64,000 bases of DNA. Origin: Fremontodendron californicum. Its lineage: Eukaryota > Streptophyta > Magnoliopsida > Malvales > Malvaceae. Numbering within the stretch: the first letter of the stretch is position 1; each line of letters opens with the position of its first letter. Positions 11,691 through 22,722 of this stretch are shown here, piece after piece. Location: contig JAULJL010000015.1 in the NCBI GenBank assembly GCA_030761205.1, positions 11,599,501 through 11,663,500 of the forward strand. The letters run 5' to 3'. A model generated the notes under the pieces. The model was not told the DNA's origin. It ran no database searches and saw nothing but the letters and a program-made list of their open reading frames with translations. Position numbers and translations under genes: made by a program.

Positions 11691-13739
11691 AGGCATTTTC
11701 AGCAAACAGATTCTTTTCAGCAAAAATTTCAACAACACACAAACTTCTCGGGTTTGGTGTAATACCTCCAAAGAGGGTGTCGGGATAGCTAAAGCAGGTA
11801 CCTCTATTTATTTCACTAATTTTCCTGAATGGTGGAAAGCTTGTCTTTTTTGGAATTTATTCAGCTACTATGGAAAAATCGATGACATTTTCATACCTTA
11901 CAAAAGAAATATTAGGGGACAAAAATTTGGATTCGTCTCCTTTTTGATTATTGATGATGTTGATAGTCTGTTATTGTCCCTTAATAAGCTTTGGATTGGT
12001 AGTTTTAAACTCAAATTCTACATAGCTAGAGGGCGTTCTGGAGGAAATGTTCAATCTCTTAAAAATGTCAAGATCTTCAACTGTGTTCGTAACGAATCTA
12101 GGTTAGAGACCTCCCCTATGCATAAAACATACGCTGATGTCCTTAAAGGAGAAGGGAAAGTGAAAGATAGCTTAACATATTAAGGAAAAAATAGTGCTTC
12201 AGATATTAAGAGGAGTCATATTAATTTGAATACTGCTGATAAGACCCCTGCTAGTGTGCCTAATGTGTCTGAGAGCTCTTATTCTTCTAATTCTGGACAA
12301 GCTTTGAATTTCCTTCAAGTTGTTTTGAATAATGGATATTTAGTCTTCAGGATTAATGTTGAGAAACTTTTAAGATCTCAAGTACTTGACAACAAAAAGG
12401 ATTGCAAGGTTACTACGCCTAAAGTTCCTTCTTATGAGAATTCAAGTGTTGATTTGGATATTGGTACCCGGTCTAAGGTAGTGCTCTAAAGGCAAAGCGT
12501 CACCAGTCACATGGATATTTCTCCTAGTAATGACAAGGATTCTCTCCGGAAAAGTCCAGAAGTCAAGCTGAAAAAGATTGATCAGTCTGATGTCCCACGG
12601 AAGAGACCAAACAACTCTAGCTCTGTTGGTCTTAACCTGTTGGCACGTAACAATCATGCAAAATTCTCAAATAATCCTTTTGGGCTTTTATCTCAAAGTG
12701 TCCGGATCCGTGCTTATCCTTACTCTTTCAACTTTAATCTTTGTTGGCAGAATTCACAAAATGTGGAGATTAAATCTTCCCCTTTGAAGGATGGTAAGCA
12801 ATGTCCAAGCAGTGATGAGTCTTCTGATGATCCTAATGCTATCCTTGATCAAGGTAGTAGCCATTGGATGGACCCGGATCCAATCAGTGAATTAGTAAGT
12901 CCATGCTTCAGCCTACATACTAGAAGCACAGATGATTTTAACATGATATGTGGTGTGGATCCCAAGGTGAAAATGATAGTACAGAGATTGCTACTAGGGT
13001 TGATGAGTTTAGTAATGATCGCTCTTCCCATAATCGTCTGAACTAAAATGTTGAATCTGATAGTGATAATGATGACGAATGTGATGATGAACTTGAGTTT
13101 GGGGACGTGTGCTTGGAATCTATCATAAAGAACAAGTTGGAAAACTCCAAGAAAGAAGAAGAAGTGTAAGAATTATAAGTGGAGTAGGAAGAAAATCCAT
13201 AGTAAGAAAAAAGTTTGTGTCCCTAGTTCTCCTGAAATCATGGAAGATGAAGATAGTTCTGATTACGGAGGTGAAGCAATCAAAACCATGGAAGTGTCCG
13301 AGCTTCTTGGGTTAACTTTCGATGATGAAGATGAAATAGTTATCAATAAAATTACAGAACTGGAAAAGGAAGAGAGGAATGGTTGATTTCCTTCACTATC
13401 TTGATGCGGGCAATGGTCAAAATGCTTGAGTTGAGCTGGAAGTGCATGTTCTTCAGTTCTCATAGTTCCTGTTCGATGGATGATATGGTCACAAAGATAG
13501 CAATTTTTGGATGGTTTTCAACCTTTGTGTGATAATCTTTGTCATGGTCCTCACTTGGATCTTATGTTGTGCTTTTCTTGTTCCTTTATCTTATGTTTGG
13601 GTTTTCTTTTTTTTTTTTTCATGGGAGTTCATGACTTCTTTTTTGGATTGCTTAGTATTCAGTATTATGCTTTTCCACTGTGTGGATTTGGTATTTCCCT
13701 ATTAATAAAATAACTCTTTGCTTTTCAAAAAAAAAAAAA
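11690..13739 (+). pseudogene. LINE remnant: ORF1 with RRM, no ORF2, poly(A) tail
   Basis: A plus-strand frame with stops (notably near 12181, 12487 and 13039) encodes a plant LINE-type ORF1. It has an N-terminal RNA-recognition motif (RNP2-like SIYFTNFP, RNP1-like GQKFGFVSF), the signature YADVLKG near 12127, and a serine-rich middle. An acidic and lysine-rich tail ends near 13386 with VSELLGLTF and an EE-rich helix, which is how plant LINE ORF1s usually close. The expected ORF2 (endonuclease and reverse transcriptase, ~4 kb) is missing. A 3' untranslated region of only ~340 bp and an A-tail (13727-13739) follow at once. The 5' border against the chromovirus is set only to within ~50 bp. Confidence 0.7.
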
Positions 13740-14922
13740 TTATAAATGAAAAAATTAAACAAATAAATTTTATTGATTAATTTATAACTAACATAATTTA
13801 AAATAAGAATTAAAAATCTAAAATTTTCCTCATTTCTTGTACATTGCATTTTTAAAGACTTCATTCTCATATTTTTCAATCATTTTCTCGAGTTCCATGG
13901 CTAATTCTAAAATTCTATTTTTAAAAAAAAAAATCAATATCTTCCATATATTCATCTGCTAATCTCTTATATTCATTTATCTAGTAAAAATTAAAATATA
14001 AGATCTCAAATCAGTAAATACATTTGAGCTCAATAATCACAAAAATATTTACTGGTATCCATAATAGTCCTTGAACTTAATTAATCGTAAAACATAGGTT
14101 GTTTTAAAGTTTTCACTGCTTAATTTATTATAATCATAATTTTAACTTAATTACTTATAATAAAATTCTTTGTAATTTATATAATGTTTTAATAAAATTT
14201 TATTTTACTATGGGAAAGTGTATGTATATGAGGTGTAGGAGTTAGAAAAAGTATTTATGAAAATTAAATACTAACCGTTATTATAAAAAAAATTAGGGAT
14301 AGGTTTTTTTCCCAGCAAATTAATAGCCGTTAACATCAATTAGAAATTATTATATTTAATAATGACAAATACCAAAAACTTGATTATTTCATTGATCAAT
14401 TCAATTCATGTAACTGAAATTAAAAAAAGAGAAAATAAACTTAAGGCTACAATATGGGAATTAAATGTCCACTTTAATATTAAGTAATTAATGAGGATAT
14501 CTATACCTAATTATACCCTAAATTAATTCTCTAAAAATACTTAAATTACCTTTATTTACTCAAAATAAAAGATAAAGAAAATACCTAAATTGATTTCATA
14601 AATGTTACATATCTACTATCCTATTTACCTTTTCCCATGAAAGCAAAATTAAACTCATTTAAAAGTTATTTAATCATCATAAAATTTATTTAAATATGCA
14701 ATTAGAATAAAAAGGTAAGACACAATAAATTATAATTAATTATAGTAATGGATTGTTTATAAAAGTAACAATTAAATCCAGTTTAAATGTAATTAATATT
14801 TTGTATAATATAAGTTTTTGAGAAAAGAAGTTAGACACAATAAATGATAATTAAGTTATAGTAATGAATTTCTAATTTAAATTTAAAACCCAATTAGAAA
14901 ACACTTTAAATCTATTTAAGCT
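13740..14922. other. AT-rich DNA without recognisable genes
   Basis: I see only AT-rich, low-complexity sequence between the LINE tail and the left target duplication of the MULE. No long frame, LTR end or structured repeat is visible. Confidence 0.6.
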
Positions 14923-14931
14923 ATGATAAAG

Positions 14932-15345
14932 AGTTTTTTTTATCAGAATATAGCTAAAAAAAATTATTTACCAAAATACCGTTGTTTTCAGATTAATTCC
15001 CAAAATTCGCTTGTTTTAAAATTAGCTAGGAAATCGCCATCCCCCATGACGATTTTTCAGCGTAAAATTTTCAAAATTTACAAAAAACACCAAGGGAAAT
15101 CGCCAAGGGGTGGCGATTTCCCTTGGTGTATTTTTAAAAAAATTCAAAAAACACAAAGGGAAATCGTCACCCCATGGCGATTTCCCTTGGTGTTTTTTGC
15201 AAATTTCACCAAGGGAAATCGCCATGGGGGTGGCGATTTCACTTGGTGGTATAATTTTTTTTTACTTAAATTAAAAAAAATTGTAAATTTGTTTTTAAAA
15301 TTTGTATTTAAATTTTAAAAATTGTAAATTAAATAAAAAAATTAT
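14932..15345 (+). repeat. Left terminal inverted repeat of the MULE, with three hairpins
   Basis: It is the reverse complement of 35690-36103 with scattered mismatches. The outer end reads TTTTTTTTATCAGAATATAG. The inner part contains three near-perfect palindromes at 15088-15128, 15151-15193 and 15207-15248. Each has arms of type CACCAAGGGAAATCGCCA facing TGGCGATTTCCCTTGGTG around a ~5-base loop. A fourth, unpaired arm (GAAATCGCCAT) lies near 15030. Confidence 0.9.
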
Positions 15346-15654
15346 CTTGGTTTGTTTATTTATTTATTTTAAATATATATTAAAAATTATTTTTTTTAAT
15401 TTTATAAAAAATAAAATTAAACTTATTATTAAAATTTTATAAAAAATAAAATTGAAAAAATAAAATTATATTTCTTATTAAATTTTTATATAAAAAATTT
15501 TATTTCCTATTTAAATTTTATATAAATAAAAATTTTGATTTCTTATTTAAATTTTATATGTGAGATCTGTAACAAACAGGTATAAAAAAATTTATCTTCG
15601 ATTGTTTTAATTTTTTAAAAATATATATACTTAAATTTTTTTATTATTTTAATT

Positions 15655-16190
15655 TTATGCTGTAGAAAATATTGGAATTGGATTCCTTCTGCAATGGATA
15701 GGACTAATGATTTAGGGTTAGGGTTTTATCTATTTTTTAGTGAATCAAATCCTGCAGAAAATATTGAAATTGGATTCCTTATGCAATAGATGGGAGTATT
15801 GACCAGATTTAGGGTTAGGGTTTCAGCTATTTTTCAGTCAATCAAATGCGGCAGAAAATGTTGGAATTAGATTCCTTCTGCAATAGATGAGACTAATGAT
15901 TTAGGGTTAGGGATAGGTTTCAGCTATTTTTCCTAGTCAATCAAATGCTGCAGAAAATATTGAAATTGGATTCCTTCTGCAATGGATGAGACTAATGATT
16001 TAGGGTAAGGATAGGTTTCAGCCATTTTCCAGTCAATCAAATGCTGCAGAAAATATTGGAATTGGATTCCTTCTGCAATGGATGGGACTAATGATTTAGG
16101 GTATGTGATAGGTTTAAGCTATTTTTCAGTGAATCAAATGCTGCAGAAACAATTGGAAATGGATTCCTTCTGCAATGGATGGACTATTGG
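15655..16190. repeat. ~96-bp tandem repeat (six units) inside the MULE
   Basis: Six units start near 15658, 15752, 15847, 15947, 16043 and 16139. Each carries CTGCAGAAAATATTGG, GGATTCCTTCTGCAATGGAT and ATTTAGGGTTAGGGTTT or a decayed form of it. The array sits between the left TIR and the transposase start, so it occupies the promoter/leader region. The TTTAGGG-like part resembles plant telomere repeats but is only two units long per repeat. Confidence 0.88.
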
Positions 16191-16514
16191 ACAGTCCGGT
16201 ACAAAAGATGGGATTTATCATTAGTTTTTGCATTGAATGAGTTATCAGTTTTTCAGTCAATTAATCCTAGTCAGAAAATGAGGATCAGCTTCCATCCTGT
16301 ACAAAGGATGGGATTTGTCATCCGATACAACATAATGAACCATTATAAGTTCATAATACTGATGAAGGTTTACAATGCCTCCTACAACAGTTTTTCAATC
16401 AGAATTTTTCTGAGTGCTAATACCTCCTCATTCTCATCCTTCTATATTTTTTCTTTCTTTTTTCGAGTGATAATACCTCTATTCTCATCCTTCTTAGTTT
16501 CATTACTACACAAC

Positions 16515-18739
16515 ATGAGCAATAGAGTGATCGCATTGGTCTACTATAATGGCCAAATTCATAATACTGACGAAGGTGCTACATTTGATTGTGAACGTCC
16601 TAAAAGTTTTCGTGTTGAATAAGACGTTACATTAGAGGAACTGAAGCTGCAAATTCATACAAAAATTAAAGCTGGAAATAGAAAAAGAGTTTCAGAGATT
16701 AAGTATAGGCATCCTCTTTCTATTGGTGAAGGATGCGTCTGATATAGAACAGTTCCACTTGAAGATAATGATGATGTCAGATGCATGTTTTATGCTCATG
16801 AGACATTTGCAAATGTTGGTGTACTTGAGTTATATGCTGACATAGAAGATGTTCACGATGATTGTGGGCCTTCAAATGTTTGCACAACAGAAAACTTTCC
16901 CACAGAAGATGATGATTCTGGGTCGTTCTATGTTCACACTACATACGACGTTTCCACAGAAGAAGTCGTTCCGTTATCTCAACCTACAATGTTTCATAAT
17001 TCATTAGTCTCACAAACAATTCCTACTACCCTCGAAGATGAGCCAGCTAGTGTTGATCCTGTTCCGCCACGTGGAGTCCATGGTGAATATGTTGGTGACT
17101 TTAGTGAGCAGGAAGAGGATACTGAATTCGCAAGTGATGACAACAGTGATTCTAACCCAGACGTCATCCCTGCTGAGATCAACACTCATGGAGATCTTCC
17201 CCCATATAAGGCTGCACCTCATATGCATACCCTAGATCTGGAGGCAATGCAAGTGCCAGAATTTTTTGAGTATGCTCATACATTAGCTATGCCTCTGACA
17301 TTTCATCCATCTGCAGTTGGTCTGTGTGTTGGGTTACAATTTCCAACGAAAGAGGCTGTGCTTTCAGCTATTAAGCACTATAACATCAAAAACTCTGTAG
17401 ATTACAGAGTAATTGAATCTGAGCGGACCAAATATTATGCCAAGTGTCTAATGTATGGGAAAGGGTGCAATTGGAGAATAAGGGAAACTTTTATGAAGAA
17501 GAAACAGATATGGGAGATTAGAAAATATAAAGGGCCTCATACTTGCATATCGGGGAGGATTTCACAAGATCATTGGAAGTTAGATTCTAACATGATCTAT
17601 TCATGCATTCTGTCATTGGTCCAAGCAAATCCTTAGATCTCCGTTTCAGTTTTGATCGCTGAGATGCGAATCCGATATGGATACATCACCTCCTATAAGA
17701 AAACGTGGAAAGCAAAGCAAAAGGTGATTGTTCGAGTTTTTGGCGATTGGGATAGATCGTACAATGAGCTACCTAAATGGTTAGGTGCAATGCAACATTT
17801 CATACCTGGTACAATTGTGGAATTGCAAACGGTACCTGCATATCACGGTGATCGACTGGTCCAGGGTAAGAGAATATTCCATCGACTATTTTGGACATTT
17901 AAGTCGTGCATTAAAGGGTATCCATATTGTAAACCTATTGTGCAAATAGACGGTACTTTCTTATATGGAAAATACAAAGGAACATTATTGTTAGCTATTG
18001 CACAAGATGACAACAGAAACATACTGTCAATTGCCTTTGCCATTGTATTGCAGCTAACTTTATGAAGAAGTTTAACAATACGGAATTGCGTCGACACATT
18101 GTTAACATAGGTATGAAATCGAATCATAGTTATTTTATCTCTTATATTTCCTTTAGTATATAAAATAATACTGAAATTCACAAGTCTTTTGTTTTTAATT
18201 TTATTAGGATACGAGTTGAGGCGATCGAGTTTTCATTTCATGTATGAGAATATTCGTGGAGAAAATGCAGAGGCGGCTAATTGGCTTGATAGGATCCCCA
18301 AGAAGAAGTGGGCCCAATCATATGATCAAGGAAGACGTTATGGCCATATGACAACCAATCTAGCTGAATCTATCAATTCGATGTTGAAGGGAATGCGTCA
18401 TCTTCCCATTACTGCTTTAGTGCAATCAACATATTATAGGTTGACTACACTTTTTGTTAAGATGGGGAACATGCAAATTACAATGATGGAGGGAGGGCAC
18501 ACATACTGTGAAACAGTCACACAGACTATGCAAGAAAATCGCAGGAAAGCTAACTATCACTTTGTTCATAATTTTCCGCGAGCAAATCAACCTTTTCTGA
18601 TTGAAGAGTTAGTTGATCCACAAGAGGGGGTTTCCGCAATGAAGTACAAAGTCAAGCTTAGTGACATGTGGTGTGACTGTGGGAAGTTTCAAGCACAAAG
18701 GTTCCCTTGTTCACATGTAGTTGCTGCTTGTGCACATGT
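16515..18739 (+). pseudogene. MULE transposase, 5' part (PB1-like, DDE, SWIM), broken
   Basis: The likely start is the ATG at 16515 (MSNRVIALVYYNG), which opens a PB1-like N-terminal region typical of plant MULE transposases. An acidic linker follows, then a DNA-binding MuDR-type domain (about 17330-17570; YAKCLMYGKGCNWRIRE), the start of the DDE domain (YCKPIVQIDGTFLYGKYKG near 17950, first catalytic Asp) and a SWIM zinc finger (CDCGKFQAQRFPCSHVVAAC near 18670-18730). An intron with GT-AG ends fits at 18111-18207. Stops occur near 16621, 16741 and 17634. About 60 codons are deleted after FAIV at ~18048, removing the second catalytic Asp region and shifting the frame. The copy cannot make active transposase. 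The gene continues at 32108. Confidence 0.88.
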
Positions 18740-20227
18740 TGATGCACTCAAAAGTGTGTATCTTATTTAACCTTGCACTTAAAAAGAATCAATTGTAGAG
18801 TATAGTGATTAGAAAGGATCGAGTCCTCAGGGATTGGGTTTTAGTTTATAAGTTAATAGTTTAAAACTTAAAAATAAGTAAAAAAAAGTAAAAGAGATTT
18901 TGAAATCAGATTTAAACTAAAGTTAACAATAAGAATGAGAAAACAAGTAATTAAGAAGAATCAAATATGAAAAATATGGTTAAGGTTTCATTCTCCACCA
19001 CTAGACATCATTAAGAATCAATTTCATATCTATCAACATTAATTAGCTATCAAAGTTAACAACCGTAGATAACAACAAGCTCTGTTACCCCAATCTTTTC
19101 TTAGTTTGTCGTTAAATAGAACAAGCTCTCTATTTAATCTCTAACTATCAAACAACCTAGAATAAGCTCTCTAAGTTCAATTTAATAAAAACTTTATGAT
19201 AAGAAAGATAGGTTGATCTAAGCAACAAACACATAAGTTCGGATTGTTCAACTTAGGTTATGTTCCAATTTGCAATTATTGAAAACTTGACCATAATCAT
19301 TAATCACAAATTGCTACTTATGTATAGGAAATCAAGATAATTACACGGATCAAGACTCCTAAACTAGCATTAGACAATTATCAAGATTTATCTAGTTGGC
19401 CACCTAAACAAATCAAAACATCATCATGAACAATTTTAATGGAAGAACATAAGCAACTTTGATAGAAAACAATGATAGATAGATTCTGAAAATCAATTAC
19501 AAAACATGTATAGGGCTTTGAAATCACCCTTAACCAAATAAAAGTTTAGCCTAGCATAGACATAGATAATATATACATAAAACTAAAAAGAAAATAAAAG
19601 AATGGAGAAGAAGAAGAAAAAGAAAAAGAAGAAGAAGAAGAATGATCTTTGAGTCTCCTCAAAAGATGTCTAGTTTGTGGCTCAAAAGATGGTATTTATA
19701 GAACTTTAAAACCCTGAGAATAAGTCATTGCCGCACAAGTAAGCCTGGAAGTGCAAAAATCACGTTTTTGCCTTTTTTTTTTTTTTTCAAATTTGAGATT
19801 AGGGTTTTTTTGGCCGTAGGGTTCTTTAGGGAGATCTTCTAGCGCCATTTTGAATGCCCATTTCTTATCCGATTTGGGCCCATAATATATCGTTGGAAAG
19901 ATAATCAAGTCAACTTAAAAATTCAAAGTAGGAAGTTTCTTCAAATAAAGAATCTAACATCATGTTTTCCTTGCAACAAGCTCCGGAGGTCAAATATGCC
20001 TGATTGCTTTTCAACCAGAAATTGATATTTTTGACTCCCAAGTCTTCTTCCATCTTGTGATTATGATTTTGTAAGCTCTTTACCATTATTATTGATATCT
20101 TTTGACTTGATTCTCCTTATTGTACCTAAAATTCAAAAACATATTATAAGTAAACAAGATAAAGATCGAAAACATAACAAAAACTAAAGGTAGAAAGGCA
20201 TAAAATGTATATTTTATGAGCTTATCA
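18740..20227 (-). repeat. 3' LTR of element A (1488 bp)
   Basis: On the minus strand it starts TGATAAGCTCATAAAATATA and ends GAGTGCATCA. It matches 30637-32107 along its whole length with scattered differences and small indels. A minus-strand TATA box (CTATAAATACC) lies at about 19690-19700, and a GAA-rich microsatellite at 19600-19645. Confidence 0.9.
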
Positions 20228-22087
20228 AATACCCCCACACTTAGCTTTTTGCTAGTCCTCGAGCAAAACAAAAGAAAAATAAAATAAGAAAATCTAATCT
20301 AATCCACTTTCGTAGGAAATCACGGTGGCACTTAGCATGTGACACAAGCCTTTAAACCCCTAGGTGTCCCTAGTGGACGAGTTTAGTCTCGTGAGGGTTT
20401 ACTAGGACGATACCCACAAACATTGAAGACATAAGAAAAATTAAAAATTATTAAAAATAATAACAATAATAATTACAACTAATCCTTGCAATATAAATTA
20501 GAGATAATCATTGGACAAGTCTTATAAACTAATCAATAGCTTAAAGAAATTCACAAAAAATCTTGCTTGAATGTAAATAGTTTGAGTTAAGCCACTATTA
20601 ACATAACATATTTCAATCAACATAGTGCATATTCAAACTTAATCTCAACTTCTCACTATACTCTCATGATTTTAACTCTTTAAAGTAGTGGTAAAGTGTT
20701 TACACTCAATCAATCTCATGAAAATAGTTCTACCATATGCTTGCTTGTCCACCTATTATCCACTATTTAGATCATGCAACTTCATAAATCAAAAGGTCTT
20801 TATTCAAGGTTGTAATGGGGCCAATGGGTTATAATGTGGTTAAAGAATAAAAGATATTACAAAGGTTCCAATGACTTCATAAAATTTAGAGATAAATAAG
20901 ATTTTGCAAATAAAACTTTCTCAATATTCCTTGGAAGTACATAATCACATAGGCTGAATATTTTATGTTGAGCCTTTGCTTCATTCTAACCAACCTTGTA
21001 ACATTCTTTTTCTTTTCTTTAAATAAAAGTTCAAGAGATGATTCAATTTTGTTTTGTTTTTTTTTTTTTCATGGGAATGTATTTGGCAATATTCCCTCTA
21101 TTTTTCTCTTGACTTTTGCCTTTCTCCTCCCCCACACTTATTTCTTGTTTTTAACCCAAAATTTGAATAGATCTTCCTTGTCTTTGCAATATGTCTCAAA
21201 ACATGCTAATTCATCTTTAGAACAAGGGTAAGGATATAAATAAGTATATTTAGATTAGGGACAAGATATGGTTACCAAATAATTGGCTCACTAAGGGGAA
21301 TGTTCTCTTGGAACATCAATCAGGGATGGTTGTTTGGCCCTGGTTAAAAATCCTAATGCCTCTATCATATTCATGTTGCACATGCATCAATATAGTCTCA
21401 ACAAGGTTTAAAGAAAGTTCTAGAGAATCATGTAATCATAAGAGCACTCAAGAAAGAAATTAGATTGATATGTATAATGCATCAATCATATAGGCTCAAA
21501 ACTCACAAGGATGATTATACAAGTCAATTTTAAGTCTAAACATGCTTCCTTCTCAATCAACATATAATATTAACATTGGCTCCATGAAAAAAGATATCAA
21601 GCTTAATTCTCATGAAAAATCTTCTCACTGCTAAACTAGTTTTAGACCTATGCAATTCATATCTCATCATAGTATATAAAAGAATTAAAACACACTAAAT
21701 TTTTTAATAATAATAATAATATTAAAGACTCATAAAAAAAATAGCCAAAAATAAAATAAATCCTAAATCCTTCCCCCCACACTTAATTCTTACATTGTCC
21801 TCAATGTAATGCTATTAACCCAAATGAAAGAATCATGTGTAAGAGAAAAGAACTAATAACATAAGAATAGAAATAACTACGACTCAAAACAAAATAAATT
21901 CATGCAACCTAAATAATCCTAAAATACTAAACAAATAATTAACAAATAAAAATAAAAATAAATAAATAAAAACAATAAAAATAATAAAAGAAAAAAGAAA
22001 AGAAAGCAAATCTGAGTATGGCAGGTTGGTAATTTCTTCATTAATTGGGTTGCCTTCCCAATTAGTATTTGATTTAAGATGTCCAAC
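20228..22087 (-). other. 3' untranslated part of element A
   Basis: There is no gene here. On the minus strand this stretch is related to the 3' region of the B elements (53213-55008 and 26870-28683). Shared marks are GAATTAAGTGTGGGG (at about 21776-21795), a second GTGTGGGGG block near 21130, and the terminal polypurine tract next to the LTR. The relation crosses family borders because the LTRs of A and B differ. Confidence 0.75.
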
Positions 22088-22722
22088 CTAACCAACACCC
22101 CTTCTTGGCTTTTTAGGCTTGTTAGGCTCATACATGAAACTTTCCAAATTTGAGCGTTTGATAGGATGCTTTCTTTGCACAAAAGTGGATGCATTCTCCA
22201 TTACAAGTATTATTCCATCATCCTTTGTGGTGCATATCTCATCGAGGAATGGAGCATATTTTGATACTTGTTGAATGGCATCCACAAACAAGTTGTTTAA
22301 GGTTTTCGGCATGTGTTGTTCATGTTCCTCCTCCTTGAACTTTGTGAATCTACTAGGAAAAGGTGGAGAAGAAACATTAGTAAAAATTGGAATCTTAAAC
22401 GTTACCTCAAGTGCCGAAATACTCTTATTTGGATATGTGGCTTCATTATCCTCAAGAATAGAATCCATCTCTAATTTTGTCTCATCCTCATCTTGTTCCT
22501 TATTCCTCAAGGTCACAATAGTAGCATTCTCATTTGGGTTAATCATCGTTTGGGCAGGGAGTTCTTCAGATCTTTGTGCTACCCATCCCACCATACTACT
22601 AGCCAATTGGCTCATTTTCTTTTTCAAACTCTAGATGCTTGCCCTTGTTTCCTGTTGAAATTGCAAAGTATCAGTAACAAGATAATAGACAAGATCTTCT
22701 AAAGAAGTACCTGAGTTTTGAG
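22088..22722 (-). pseudogene. Gag remnant of element A
   Basis: The minus-strand frame from 22627 encodes 179 residues ending near 22088. It has no zinc knuckle. The stretch upstream (from 22722) reads LQFQQETRASI, then a stop, then KKKMSQLASS, which is the coiled region typical of Athila/Tat-type Gag. The section with PPFPSRFTKF, TLNNLFVDAIQQV and YAPFLDEICT matches, in the same order, the Gag C-terminal part of B2 (PAPFPQRLQ, LFKQVKINIPLLDAIKQV, YAKFLKDMCT). Protease and pol are missing, so this is a deletion derivative. Confidence 0.7.

Noticed and set aside
12442..13031. Minus-strand frames opposite the LINE ORF1
   Set aside because: Shadows of the plus-strand ORF1, which has an RRM and the family's C-terminal pattern.
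15088..15248. CRISPR-like array
   Set aside because: Repeats are inverted hairpins inside a eukaryotic TIR, with AT-rich spacers of uneven length and a mirrored copy at the other end.
15022..15318. Frames over the MULE hairpins
   Set aside because: Repeated peptide words reflect the palindromic repeats; present on both strands, so not a gene.
15700..15920. Interstitial telomere
   Set aside because: Only two TTTAGGG-like units per 96-bp repeat; the array is better explained as a tandem repeat within the MULE.
20965..21231. 88-codon frame in element A
   Set aside because: Phenylalanine/leucine-rich antisense of the A/B 3' untranslated region; not conserved in B.
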